Part shown: positions 25,701 to 37,700 of the stretch, piece after piece
Position numbering within the stretch: position 1 is the first letter of the stretch
Layout of the letters: each line of letters begins with the position of its first letter
From: Symsagittifera roscoffensis
Taxonomy: Eukaryota > Xenacoelomorpha > Acoela > Convolutidae
Length of the DNA: 64,000 bases
Direction of reading: 5' to 3'
Assembly (NCBI RefSeq): GCF_963678635.1
Contig: NC_087065.1
Location: 990,001-1,054,000 of the forward strand
Notes under the pieces: generated by a model
The model's database searches: none
Seen by the model: the letters and a program-made list of their open reading frames with translations, nothing else
What the model was told of the DNA's origin: nothing
Made by a program: the position numbers and the translations under genes

Positions 25701-28700
25701 TCAAAGAAATACATTGTTCCTTTACTTTGTTCAAAAGTTATGTCTCGCGGCAGTAGAACCTAAACATTGAGATAGTCATCATTTTGTTGCCAAAAACTGC
25801 ATCAAACACTTTAATTTATAGTGGAACATTCGCAACTTCGCTCTTTTTATTACGAGCAAACGGATGCTAGTAGATTTGATAATATGCGTGCACAAATAAC
25901 TTCCCAGTCTTAGGTTGCGAACTTCTGTTGTGTATCCATTGCGACTCAAAATGAGTATATTGCGACCATTGCTACCCAAATCATGTATGTTGAGAATATT
26001 GCGACTCAAAATGGGCGCAATTTTGTGCGAGCGAAGTTATTTGCGCGACATTGCGCGACATTGCGCGTCCCAAAACAGATATATTGCAACTTTGTGCAAC
26101 CCAAAAAAGGTATTTTGCTACCATAGCGAATAAAAATTTGTATGTTAAGATTATGCGCGGCCAAAATGCTTCCGCAATTTTTTCGACCCAAAAAAAAACT
26201 ATTTCAAGTTTGCGCGACCAAAATTTTTGTGCAATTTTGCGAGCGAGGTTTGCAATTGTCGTCTCGAGCGACTCGGCCCAGGCTCTACATGTTTCGGCCA
26301 AACTATGTTTTGTTGTCTACGTTTTGACTATGTTTGACCGAGTAAAACCTTTCAATTGAGTCCGCCCGAGAAGTTTTTCTGACCGAGAATAGTTTCATCC
26401 GAGAAAAATTTTTTCGACTGTGTTCCACGCAAGATTTTTATCGACCGAGAGGTGGTCTGACTAAATAGAGCCCTTTTGACTGTATTCGACCTAAGAAAAA
26501 CTTTTCAGCTGAGTTTAATCCAGGAGTTTTTCGAAGAAGTCTTTTTAGTGTTCGTAGGTGTATATGTGACCAACAAAATCCCCGACAACAACTATATTAC
26601 TTAAACTGCTAGAAATTTTTTTATTGAGGGGTTCATTTTGCGACTTTGTGCGACCCATGTTGCGGTTTTGCACGAATCATGTTGCGATTTTGCGCGACCC
26701 ATGTTGCGACTTTGCGCGAACCATGTTGCGACTTTGCGCGACCCATAATGCGATTTTTCGCGATCCATGTTGCGGTTTTGCACGAATCATGTTGCGACTT
26801 TGCGCTACCCATAATGCGACTTTTCGCGATCCATGTNNNNNNNNNNNNNNNNNNNNNNNNNNNNNNNNNNNNNNNNNNNNNNNNNNNNNNNNNNNNNNNN
26901 NNNNNNNNNNNNNNNNNNNNNNNNNNNNNNNNNNNNNNNNNNNNNNNNNNNNNNNNNNNNNNNNNNNNNNNNNNNNNNNNNNNNNNNNNNNNNNNNNNNN
27001 NNNNNNNNNNNNNNNNNNNNNNNNNNNNNNNNNNNNATCTGTGGTCGCCGACTGTGCAGTAAATAACGTCCAAATTAAATTTTTCGCAGAAGTTTTTGAA
27101 ATCATGTGATAAGAAGCATGTCCCATGGTCGACTCTAATTTTTCTTGGGAATCCGTGTAGATGACAGTAATCGTTTAAAAACGAAATTACATTTCTCGTA
27201 GAAGTGTTGTTAAAGATCTTGGCCGAAGGTAACTTTGTATAACGGTCAATGCAAAGAAGGATGTATTTATTGTTACCCCAGAACGCGTCCAACGGTCCCG
27301 CAAAATCCAGATTGATTTCTTCGTTCGCGAATGTCAACGTCGGGAGTTTCGAAATATTATGGGTGCCTAGTAAAACTTTAATGTTCTTACCAGCTTTTAG
27401 ACATTGGCTACATGTTCTCCCGTGATGGTAAATTTCCCGATAAATGTGCGGCCACCACAAGTATTCGGCAAGAGATTTCATCCCAAACTGTCCTGAATGA
27501 GTCTCATAAAGCATCGAATTAAAAGTTCCCCTGATAGTAGCTGGGACGACTAATTTTATATCGAGGAAAAAAAGATCGTCCTTCACGTGTAGATCTTTGG
27601 CATAGATTTTTATGTATGCTCCGTGTATGCTCATTGGTCGATTCGTCTTTATCGTCTCGATCAAGTCCCACAGCACCTTATTTCCCTGGTCAGTCATAAT
27701 CTGAAGCAATTTCTTTGAGCAGTGGTTTTCAGGGCGAATCGGGGAAATTGGTAAGTTAAAGTCCGCCTTGTATCTTCTTACGAGAGCTGCGTGATCGGGT
27801 GAAAGTCGGTCATCTCTGAATTTGAGGGCAATATTATGTTCTTCAGGGATGATCAGTAGAGGTTCCTTCACTTTATTCATTAGATATTCTAGTCGTTTTT
27901 TGCTGGATGGTATAAATTGTCTGTTTTCTAATAAAAATTGTAACAGGACTTTGTCCGTAAAGGTTATACTTTTAAAATTAAATTTCGAATTATCGACAGG
28001 TTGACAAAGTGTAGTACAATTTTCTGTCGGAGAATGTTGATTGTGACAAATTTTGATCGACCGAGCGATACAAGATATGATAGCAGCAATAATTTTGAGA
28101 TTAAGTAAAGCTAAAGAGCTATTCAACCGATTCTGACCAATCACGTCGCGTGAATTTTCGTTTCCCGACGGGGTTGTCGTAACTCGAGAATTAGTATTTA
28201 CAGCGACCGCTGGTCTATCTACAGTATTTACTCCACTGGGTATCTAAATTCGGTACCGTACAGGTAGTTTATAAAGTGTTCCGTTGCCCATACAACTCCC
28301 AGCAACTCCAATTTGTTGGTAGAATATTTCATTTCATGGTTATTTAAAAATCTGGATGCAAACGCGATTGTTTTCCACTGGTCGCCCTGTAATTGTTCTA
28401 GGGTCGCCCCTAGTCCATTGTGTGAAGCATCCGTTTTCATTCTTGTCTTCTCTTTTATATCAAAGTGGCTGTTTTCTGTGATATTTAAAATTTCCGCTTT
28501 TAACTTCTCAAACGCTATGGAATGGTTAATATCCCATTTGTAGACCGATTTTTTGTTTAGTAGTGGTCGAAGGGGAGAACTTAATGTCGATAAATTAGGA
28601 ACAGATTTTACATATTGGTTTATAGAGCCGAAAAATGAACGTAATTCGGAAATATTCTTCGGGGTTGGCAATTTTTTTTTGCATCTGCTTTACCGACCAA

Positions 28701-31700
28701 CGATCGTACTCCATCGCCAGAGATTTTGAACCCAAGCCATTCGATATCTGATGTAAAAAATGCGCATTTTTCACATTTAACTGCCATGTTGTTCTTATCT
28801 AATATTGATAAGGTTTTATACACTATTGATTTGTTTTCTGCCAAGGATCCACGCGAGGCTACCAGGATGTCGTCTATGTAATAATTTGTGAAAGAGATAT
28901 TTTTCAACAGTGAGTCCATGACCCGTTGGAATTCATTAGGCATGTCTCCCAGTCCGTAAATCCCGTTAAAAATTGATACGTAACGGTAGTTTCACCGCCT
29001 ACTATGCTAAAAGTGCACTGTTTCCTTGTTTGTTTGCATAGTTTGAGTTGGCTATACGCGTTTTTCAGGTCTAGATTACTAAACCAAACTCGCCCGTTGG
29101 ATTTTTCTGAAATTTGAAGAGCCACCTTATCAATCAGTTCATGGATGTTCGGCATTTGATACTTATTTTTAAAAATTTGATCGTTTAATAACTTGGAGTC
29201 TAACGCCAGTTTGATCGAAGTATCCTTTTTCCGAGTAATTACAATTGGGCTGATAGAACAATCTTCGTCTTATTTCTCTAATTTTATTATGTGACCTTCT
29301 GTTTCCATTCTTTTCAATTCTTCGTTCACTCCAGCGAGTAAATGGAGTGGGACTCTTCTCCCTTTAGATTGTATTGGTTTAAAAGATGAGTGAAAATGTG
29401 TTACTTTTCGGTCGTTAGGTATTTTCCCCACTCTAGTGAATAGATCTTCGAACTCGTTAAAAATCTTGTCAGATAAAGAAGGTAAGTTTTTGTACTCACT
29501 CTCGAGTGTGGGTTGGTTGACCATGCAGATTGGTTGAGGGCATTTCCTCTGTGTCACTTCTATGCCCAGCTTGGGTAAATTGTCGTTCCAAAGGATGTTT
29601 CGTTCGTGTCCGCCGGTTATGAAGAACGGGGTTTCTTCGCTGATCCAACAATTACACTGTGTTCTGACAACTATTTTTCCCAAGATATTGATCGTGTCGT
29701 TGGTGAATCCGCAGTATAAGTCTTTTATCCTTTTCTCCACTGGGTGTATCTTGAGCTTAATATTCTGTTTTAAAAAACTTACGGGGCTTGCTGAATCTAC
29801 AGGTATGTTCAAATTTACAATCATATCCCAGCCGATGCCTAAGTTCAGGAGTTTCTTTGTTTCGAGACCGTTTTTGTCGTAAATAGTCCTAACGCTTAAC
29901 ACCGAGAAATCGTCATCGTCACTCTGTCCGTACTCGTTCCACGCATTTATAACATCACACGATTCTTGGTCTTCCGTCCACGAGTTTTCCGGAGGTGTGT
30001 ATGTACAATTCTCGGTATTTACATAATTATCTGATACAGTATTTACAGTTGGTCTCTTATTGCGTGATTTACATAATTTGGCGAAGTGTCCTCTATAATT
30101 ACAATTTTTACAGGTAATGTCCTTCGCTGGGCAAACGTTTAAGTGCCCTTTCGTAAATGTTTTCCCACATTTCATGCACGAGTTACTCCGTTCAATGTTT
30201 AGGCTCGGTTCCTTTTTGATCTGATTGTGATTATTAAAAGATTTAACAGTTGTCCCGTTGGTCGACGACCGTGACATATTTGTCAATTTCTGGTGATTAA
30301 AATATCCCTTTTCGTCGATTAAAGCTTGATTAAGTGCTTCCGACGGGCTTATGGTTGCTGATAGTAGTTTCCTCCGGGTATCTGTGTTCTTCGTATTGCA
30401 GATGAAGATGTCCCTTATCCATTCTGCCTTGTCAGATTCCTTGATGTTGCACGTGCTGGCCAGATCCGTCAGGGCTCCCCAGAATTGTTCGTACGACTCG
30501 CAGTCTTTCTGCTTTCGATTTAATAGTTTGTATCTTTCGAACTTAGTGTTGGGCGGTTTGTTAAATGCTGCGTCTAAGAGAGTCCAGAACTCGGAGAAAG
30601 TTATTGCTAAAATCTTGACTCTCGGGTTCTTTTGTGTAAAAACTCTTTTTCCTTCGCTCCTTAAGGCTAGAAATAAAATTGATCGCAGTTTCTTGTCCGC
30701 CTCCGTTCGTCTCATTCCCTTAAATTTCCTCTTTTCTTCGTTGATCCGCTTCTCTTCGGTGGATTCGTACTGTTTCCTCGCGTTTTTGTTCCTGCTCTCT
30801 CTGTTGGATCTTTCCGTGTCCGACTCGCTGCCTGTTGCTTGTTCCAAAATTGGTATTTGCGTCTCTGGTATCTCTGGTCCATGCAGACTCTCTAAATCCA
30901 GATTTTCTTTGGCAATGATCGCCAATTGAAATTGGTCGCTCCATTGGGTTCAGGCATGCGGTGGCTCTAGTGTATGGTTAGGCCAAAAGGGGGGAATTCC
31001 ACACACGTTCGAATCATTTGACTGCGCCATATTAAACTATTCTAATTCTATATACCTATGTACAATTACTGTACATAAAGTTAAAAAGACTAAAACTAAT
31101 AAAAGGAAGTATGTGAATTAAGAACGTTAAAAGGACAACTGAACTTCCGCTCATATCGACCAATGGTCGTAACTAAATTGGTTAACACCCGAGTCGAGGT
31201 TTTTCACCTAATTTGAAGCAAAATTTGAGCGGTTTGAGCGGTTTTTTTAGACAATTACACTCAAAATCTTGCTTCAAGCGGTTTTTAAATGGTTTTATCT
31301 AAAAAAACCGCTCAAAACCGCGCAAGATATGAACGGTTTTGAGCGGTTCATCTAAAAAATACCGAAGGTCATTTAAGACACTAAAACAAATCACAACAGC
31401 AATAAACAAGTCTCCTGGAATAGTTGTTATGCTGATTGCAATTTTTTGACACGTTTCATGTTGCACGTTTTCTACTTGAGATGTGTTTTGACTGTACTCG
31501 GCCTTTTATTCGACTTGGTTTGACTTTCTCGGCTACATCGGGTATATTTTGACTCAAAATCGGGCATGCTTCCACTGTGTGCTTGACCTAAAAATGCTTC
31601 TCGACCGCATATTTCGAGTCTCAAAACTGCACTTACTCGAATTTCAAAATAAAAGTGTAGTTCGAAAAATTCGGCCAGTTACGATCATCTCGGCACGGGA

Positions 31701-34700
31701 AGACTCGCCACAACTCTACAAAATATGAATTCTATGAAATATGCAGACTTAAAGTACTTCTCCAGGCGTAATTGTCTGCGGCCTAGAAGGTCATGTAGCG
31801 CCCTTTATACCTCCTCCCCCTTCCTATACCTTGCTTCTTAGGTCTAATTGGTGTACTCAAGTGCTCTATTGATAGTTCTATAATCGGATAAATAATTTTC
31901 AAAAGTTTTAAAAATTTGATGGTAGACCGTAACCTTTTTATCTCGCTGGGTTTTTAAGATTTACTTTACAGAATACAGTCCCTGCAGAAATCTTCTTAAT
32001 CTCTTCAAAATGGTTCAATAATTCGAATCCAGATAATGTGAGCAAATTTTTCTTTAATTTTTTTGTTTTTTTAAGTAACAAGTACAACCCATCCCAATAA
32101 TCGATCCCAAAAGAAACATGCGATAAATCACTGGTACTGTAGTACTGCGAATGCAGCAACTTTGAGCTGAAACATAATTTCTTACTGCAGTTGCAGTCCA
32201 GACTATAATTGGCGCTATATAATTATGTTATTGATTATGGTTACTCATTTATAGTCAAGGTCAGTGGTGCTGTTTTCAGAAGACTACATAGTGTTTTTTT
32301 TTCAGTTTGCCATACGAAGATATAGATTTAAACTAAAAGATTTTAGCTACTGTTTAAGCGAACCAAGAAACTAACGTTTACTTCTGAATTCAAGTGGTTT
32401 AGTATCATTGTTTTACCTCAGAACAAATTAGTAACTGCTTTGGTTTATCACAAGGCGTAGCCAGCAGAATTTTTGTCACAGGACAATAGGACGGACATGG
32501 GAATCCCTGTATTCTCGACAACAGCTAACTCAGACCCACCGTGGAATTTCAAAGTATGGCTTGATGAGTTCTTCGTGGCAGTAACGGTAAGGAAAATGTA
32601 AATCTGGAGATCTTGATGGAGGATCCAAAACCAGTCATAAAAGATTCAAAACCGAGACCCAAAACTCCAAGGACGAATGAGGACGCTGTTGCGACAGCAG
32701 CTCGCAAAACTCGAGTTAGATTAATGAAAGACCGCATAGCAGCTGAAAATGCAGAACGGAGGGAGAGAGGACCAAAAGAGAGTACCACAACATTTATAAC
32801 AACGAAGTACAAAAACATCTTGTATCGAGATTTTTTCTTGCCTTCGGCACAGAAGTCAAAATCGATTTGTACAGAATAATCCTCACGCAGAAATCTCAGA
32901 ACTAGAATTCAAGAAAATGGTATCATTATAAAGGCTACATTTGAGAAATCACAAAGTATTACTTAGGAACGTTACAAATTATTCATTATATTGCAAGAGA
33001 CGGGAGAATCTTTGGAGATGTTCCATGCAGCGCTGACTGCTCAGGCAGCGAAATCCAAGTTAGGTAAGCTGGAAGATAAGTTAGTGAGAAACTTATCTTC
33101 AAAATACTCTTACATTCGAGACATTACCTCCAGACGAGGTGTTAAAGAACGGGCATTGAAGATTGATCAAAGTTAGCAAACATTCCAGCCATTTCAAAAA
33201 CCGAATACGAACGCTGCATCAACATTTTCACAATCTGGATCATAAATCAAAACAAAACAGGAACTGATACTAGCAATGGCAAACATAGGACATGTAGGTA
33301 AAAGATACAACAGGAACCAATTCAGAAAAAAGCCACCAGAGGGGAGAGCGAATCCTAAATACAACACGGAAAGAAAACCATAGATGTGGAAAACCGCTTG
33401 TCGAGAGACATTTGAAAAACTGCCCAGCGACGGGCAAACAGTGCAAAAATTGTAATAAACCGAATCATTTCTCTCGGATGTGTAGATCTCAACAAGTGAA
33501 GGAGATCACTGAAACGTCAGAGAGCTCTGAGGAAGAGTGCAATTTGATACAAGCATTTGATTCATTAGAAGAATTCGAGATCATGTCAGAAGAGCTAAAT
33601 GACGAAATTGATAATGTTGATGGATTAATGCAATGGAGACTGGAAAATATAGAAAAGTGTAAAAAGCAATACAACAACAACTCGGAGATCTCAAAAATTT
33701 GACTTTCGAAGAGATCCAAAATCGGAAAGTGAGAAATCGTTAGAAGCATTAGTGAGAATTGTACATCAAATCATCAACATGACGGTGGACACCGGAAGCC
33801 CAACATCTTTTCTAAACTAGTCGACAGCTAAACAAGTTCCGAGATCGTCGCCTAAAACGAGATTTGTAAGAGCAAAACATTTAAGCCTGCCGGCGCAATG
33901 CGTCGATTACAATAAGCATCCTATTGTAATCCTAGGGTCTTTAAAGCCGGAAATATGTTCTAAAGAATGGGAGGTAAAATAAGCCACATTCTTAATGACT
34001 GAACGACGTGCACGATGCATTTTGGGGCTCGACCTTCAGAATAGAGTGGTGACAAGTACTGCACAGAAACCAGCCCCAAAAGAAGTGTCCACATTTGACG
34101 TGCTACTGTGCGAGCAGTCGGAAGGTTGGAAAAATAAAATGTATTCGAATTACCATGACCTTTTTGATCGTCATGGACATTTTGTAAATCTTGTGGTTAC
34201 CACTAAATTTAAGTATCCATTATGCCCAATTCAGGAAAAGGGCAGACGAATACCGATACACATACAAAGCAAGGTTGAAAAATAAATTATTAAACTGATG
34301 GCAGAAGACCATATTCAGCGACTGGATAGATGCACAAGTGAGTGTTTCATCGCCCCCATCGTAATTACAGCAAGAATGATAACTCCATTAAATTAGCTCT
34401 AGATGCAAAGCCAATAAACAGACACTTATTCAAAAACAAATATCAGATGTCAAACGTGGATGAATTACTGGATGGTGTCAGTAAATTGTAACTGCAAAAG
34501 CAGCAGGTGAGTTATATTTTACGGTACTCGACTTAAAACACGCCTATCGTCATTGAAATTGACCAAAAAATTTGCAAAACAGTGTAATTTTAACATAGCG
34601 GGAGGTCACGCAACCGTTGCGTCTTGATTTCTAACCGGATTCTTTGGTCTGCCTGATATGCCAGCAAAATTTCAAATTGCAATGGATCGTCAAAAACGCA

Positions 34701-37700
34701 AAGAAAACATTTTTTTCTGGGTGATCTAATAAAAATATCCAAAGGAGCAGAATTGGAACACAAAAAACTGGTCACAGAGGTTTTTGAAAAACTGAATCAA
34801 GAGAACTTGTCTCTCAAATTGTCTAAGTGCGATTTCGGTAAGAATGAAGTAAATTGGCTGAGAAGCAATTTGTCAGAAAACGGAGTTACGCCCAAAATTA
34901 CAATAACAAAAGCTAAACTGAAATTAGAGTTTCCAAAACTGATGAAACAACTGAGGTCATTTTTGAGAAAAATAAACCATCTTTCTAAGTTCATACCAAT
35001 TGCTGCAAAACTGACGGATGAACTTAGACCACTGTTACCACAAGAAAATGAGAAAAAGAAATTGAAAAGTATAAAAGTACCCGTAAAAAAGTTTGAATGG
35101 GGGGATGAACACTCGTTAGTATTTGAGGAAATGCAAAGAAGAGGTAGCTAATATTACGAAGTTAAATTATTAGGACTCCTCTAAGAAAACACGGACAAAA
35201 TGTGACGCCAGCCACAGTGGGTTGGGTGCGGCTCTGGAGCAAAAAACGGAGGAGGGGGATTGGATTCCAATCTCATTTGCTTCACGTTATTTAAAAAATC
35301 AAAAAATACTACAAAAATGAATTGGAACTGCTGGCAGTAGTTTGGTCAGTTGATCGTTTCAAGCATTACCTATTAGGTAAGGCGTTCACAATAGTAAACG
35401 ATCATAAAGCACTGACATCTGCCTTAGAAGGCGACTGGTCGAATTAAACCTACCAGTCGAGACTAACACTTTGGGTAGATAGGTTATTACCAAACCAATT
35501 CAAGATAATACACATTCCCGGAAAAGACATGGGAATTGTTGATTATTTATCAAGAGAACCGAACGGTGACCCGTGGCCGGAATCAGAGTTAGATGAAAAA
35601 TTTGTGGCAACTTCCATTGAATGCTTTCACAAAGCGCTCGACTGTTTATACACTAGGCCTAGTGGTGATACAGCAACGCTCAATCGGAACGAAATGACGA
35701 AATGTTTCTAGAATATTAGCTATAGCAACTAAAACGATCAAAAACGAATAAAGCTCGACCGGAAAGAGAGCGCTCTCAGCTCACGACTCTCAAATTTTTA
35801 TAACACATTGTCACAAAGTAGTTTAAGCATTTTCTTTAGCAAAATTCAGTCAGGTAATCAGAAAAAAAATTGAGTCGGAACCAGATGGTGAGTGGAAAAG
35901 CGAGAAAAAAAATTGTCAGAATTGAATACAAAAGGAGAAAAGAAGACAAAGAAAGAGTTACGGAGTAGAAGTGACAGAAAAGACGGACCTGCAAGATAAG
36001 AAGGGGGCTCTAGACAGATCAGGATCTGAAAGTTGGGAAAAAGATAACGCCATTGCACGAGCAGTAACATGGAACGAAGAGGGAGCAGAGGAAACAAATT
36101 GCTGTCATTTTGGGACTTGGTCAACCAAGACATGGGAGAATACCCAGGAATTATCCTAAATTTAGAAGCAACGACACAAATGACCACTAGCACTCCTAAA
36201 GTCAGTACCGACCACAGTGAGTCAACATCAAAGGCAATCGTTGAGGTGAATCTAACAGCGAAAGACAATGATTAGAGCCCGGAGCTGAGTGTTGTCCAGC
36301 ATTCAACCATAAACCGAAAAGGGAGGATCGACGAGATGAACAGCTAGGTGGTTTGGGAATCTTCAGCCCGTCAAAATTGTTTGACAAAAACTTGTTGGCG
36401 TGGCTCATATCCGAGTTTTTATGGATGGATTGCTTGAGACGGGGGTCATATAGCAAAATGACCGGGCATGATTCGAAAGAAAGGGCGCATACACGAACCT
36501 GCTGTGGAATCAGCTGTCGGTCAGTGACGACTGCATTCTAGTAGACAATAGACTAGCTGTTCCAGAACAACTGAGACCGGCCGTTATGAAGCGAATCTAT
36601 CGGTGACACCCGGCACAAGAGGCGACGATCGACGTTTCAAACTACTTGTGATGGCCCCACATGGATAAGGATATCATCAATCTGGCCGAGGAATGCAGAG
36701 AAGGTACTAGATTTGGTAAGAAAGCAAAATATATTATCCCAAAAAAAAGCTTCAAAAAAAGCTTTCACGGCTCTCACAGCCGGGGCAAGAAGTTCACAAA
36801 GACTACGCGGGCCCGTTCGAAGATCGAAATGTAAAAAAGGTCAGCTTGCTACTAGCAATCGACAGTTACTCTAACTTTCCGTCAGTCGAATCTACAAAAA
36901 TCGACGGGGGTACATCGATACTCATGGAATACTGGAGTCCATAAAGATGGACCAGTTTTCGGGTTTTAAATGAGTGGTGATTAAAAAATTTTGTCTCGAT
37001 AATAACATCGAACAAAAGTTTTGCCCCGTATGTGACCGTCGCGGTTGCGGGTTGGTCGAAAGAACAATTCAGACTATAAGAAGAAGACTTGTGGTTATGT
37101 TGCTCGAAGAACACGTGAAATCGATCAAACTCTGTCATAGTTTTTTAATTCAGGATATGCGTTGTACTAAGCAAAAAATAATTAAACAGTCGCCATTTGA
37201 AGCACACTTTGGCAGACTACCAAAAACCGAATTTAAGACCATAAGAGATAAGTTCCTGTTAAATTTTGAACGTTTAGATAAACAACACTTGGAGAGGTCG
37301 GCTCTGACTGCGAGCCAACTGAAGAAATGAATTGAACAATCCGGGATTCGCTGAAAATCGTACGCAAGGGCCAGAATAGTAGAGAGGTCAGCCCGCTGTA
37401 TAAGCAGCAGACCAGATCAGCATGAGAGAAAGACAGGCCCATGACTCTCAAGGCGTTGCTGGAAGCAAACGCAAAATGGAATGCAGAAAGGCGAGAATTG
37501 GCCGGAAATGATCTCCAGCAGTTGGTTGACGGTACAAGTACGATCAACCCAGAACTTAGAAAGCCGTTACTTTACTCAATGGAACGTGACTTCGTCGGAG
37601 ACAAACCTACGGCACACTACAAAAACCTATCCACGACCCTATTGTGTAGAGATGACCATCGTAAGAGCGGGGCAGCGTTAACAAACCCGTGAAAGGGGCG

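Larger units (their letters stand above)
27037..30944 (-). mobile_element. Ty3/Gypsy retrotransposon 1, broken, minus strand
   Basis: Gag, protease, reverse transcriptase, RNase H and integrase occur in this order on the minus strand, the Ty3/Gypsy order. The copy is inactive: a stop codon at 29270 separates gag-protease from RT, there are frame changes near 28965 and at a T-tract near 28670, the C-terminal part of RNase H and the tether is missing between ~28228 and 28144, and integrase runs into the gap. Its leader (30945-31025) has no LTR that I can pair, because the other end is lost. Confidence 0.85.

Noticed and set aside
25779-26359. Several overlapping open frames of 60-106 codons on both strands.
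   Set aside because: They lie in degenerate tandem-repeat text; the frames reflect repeat words such as TGCGACC.
26633-27036. Open frame continuing from the Gypsy integrase through the N gap into the 22-bp repeat.
   Set aside because: N codons translate as X and cannot break the frame. The part beyond the gap is tandem repeat.
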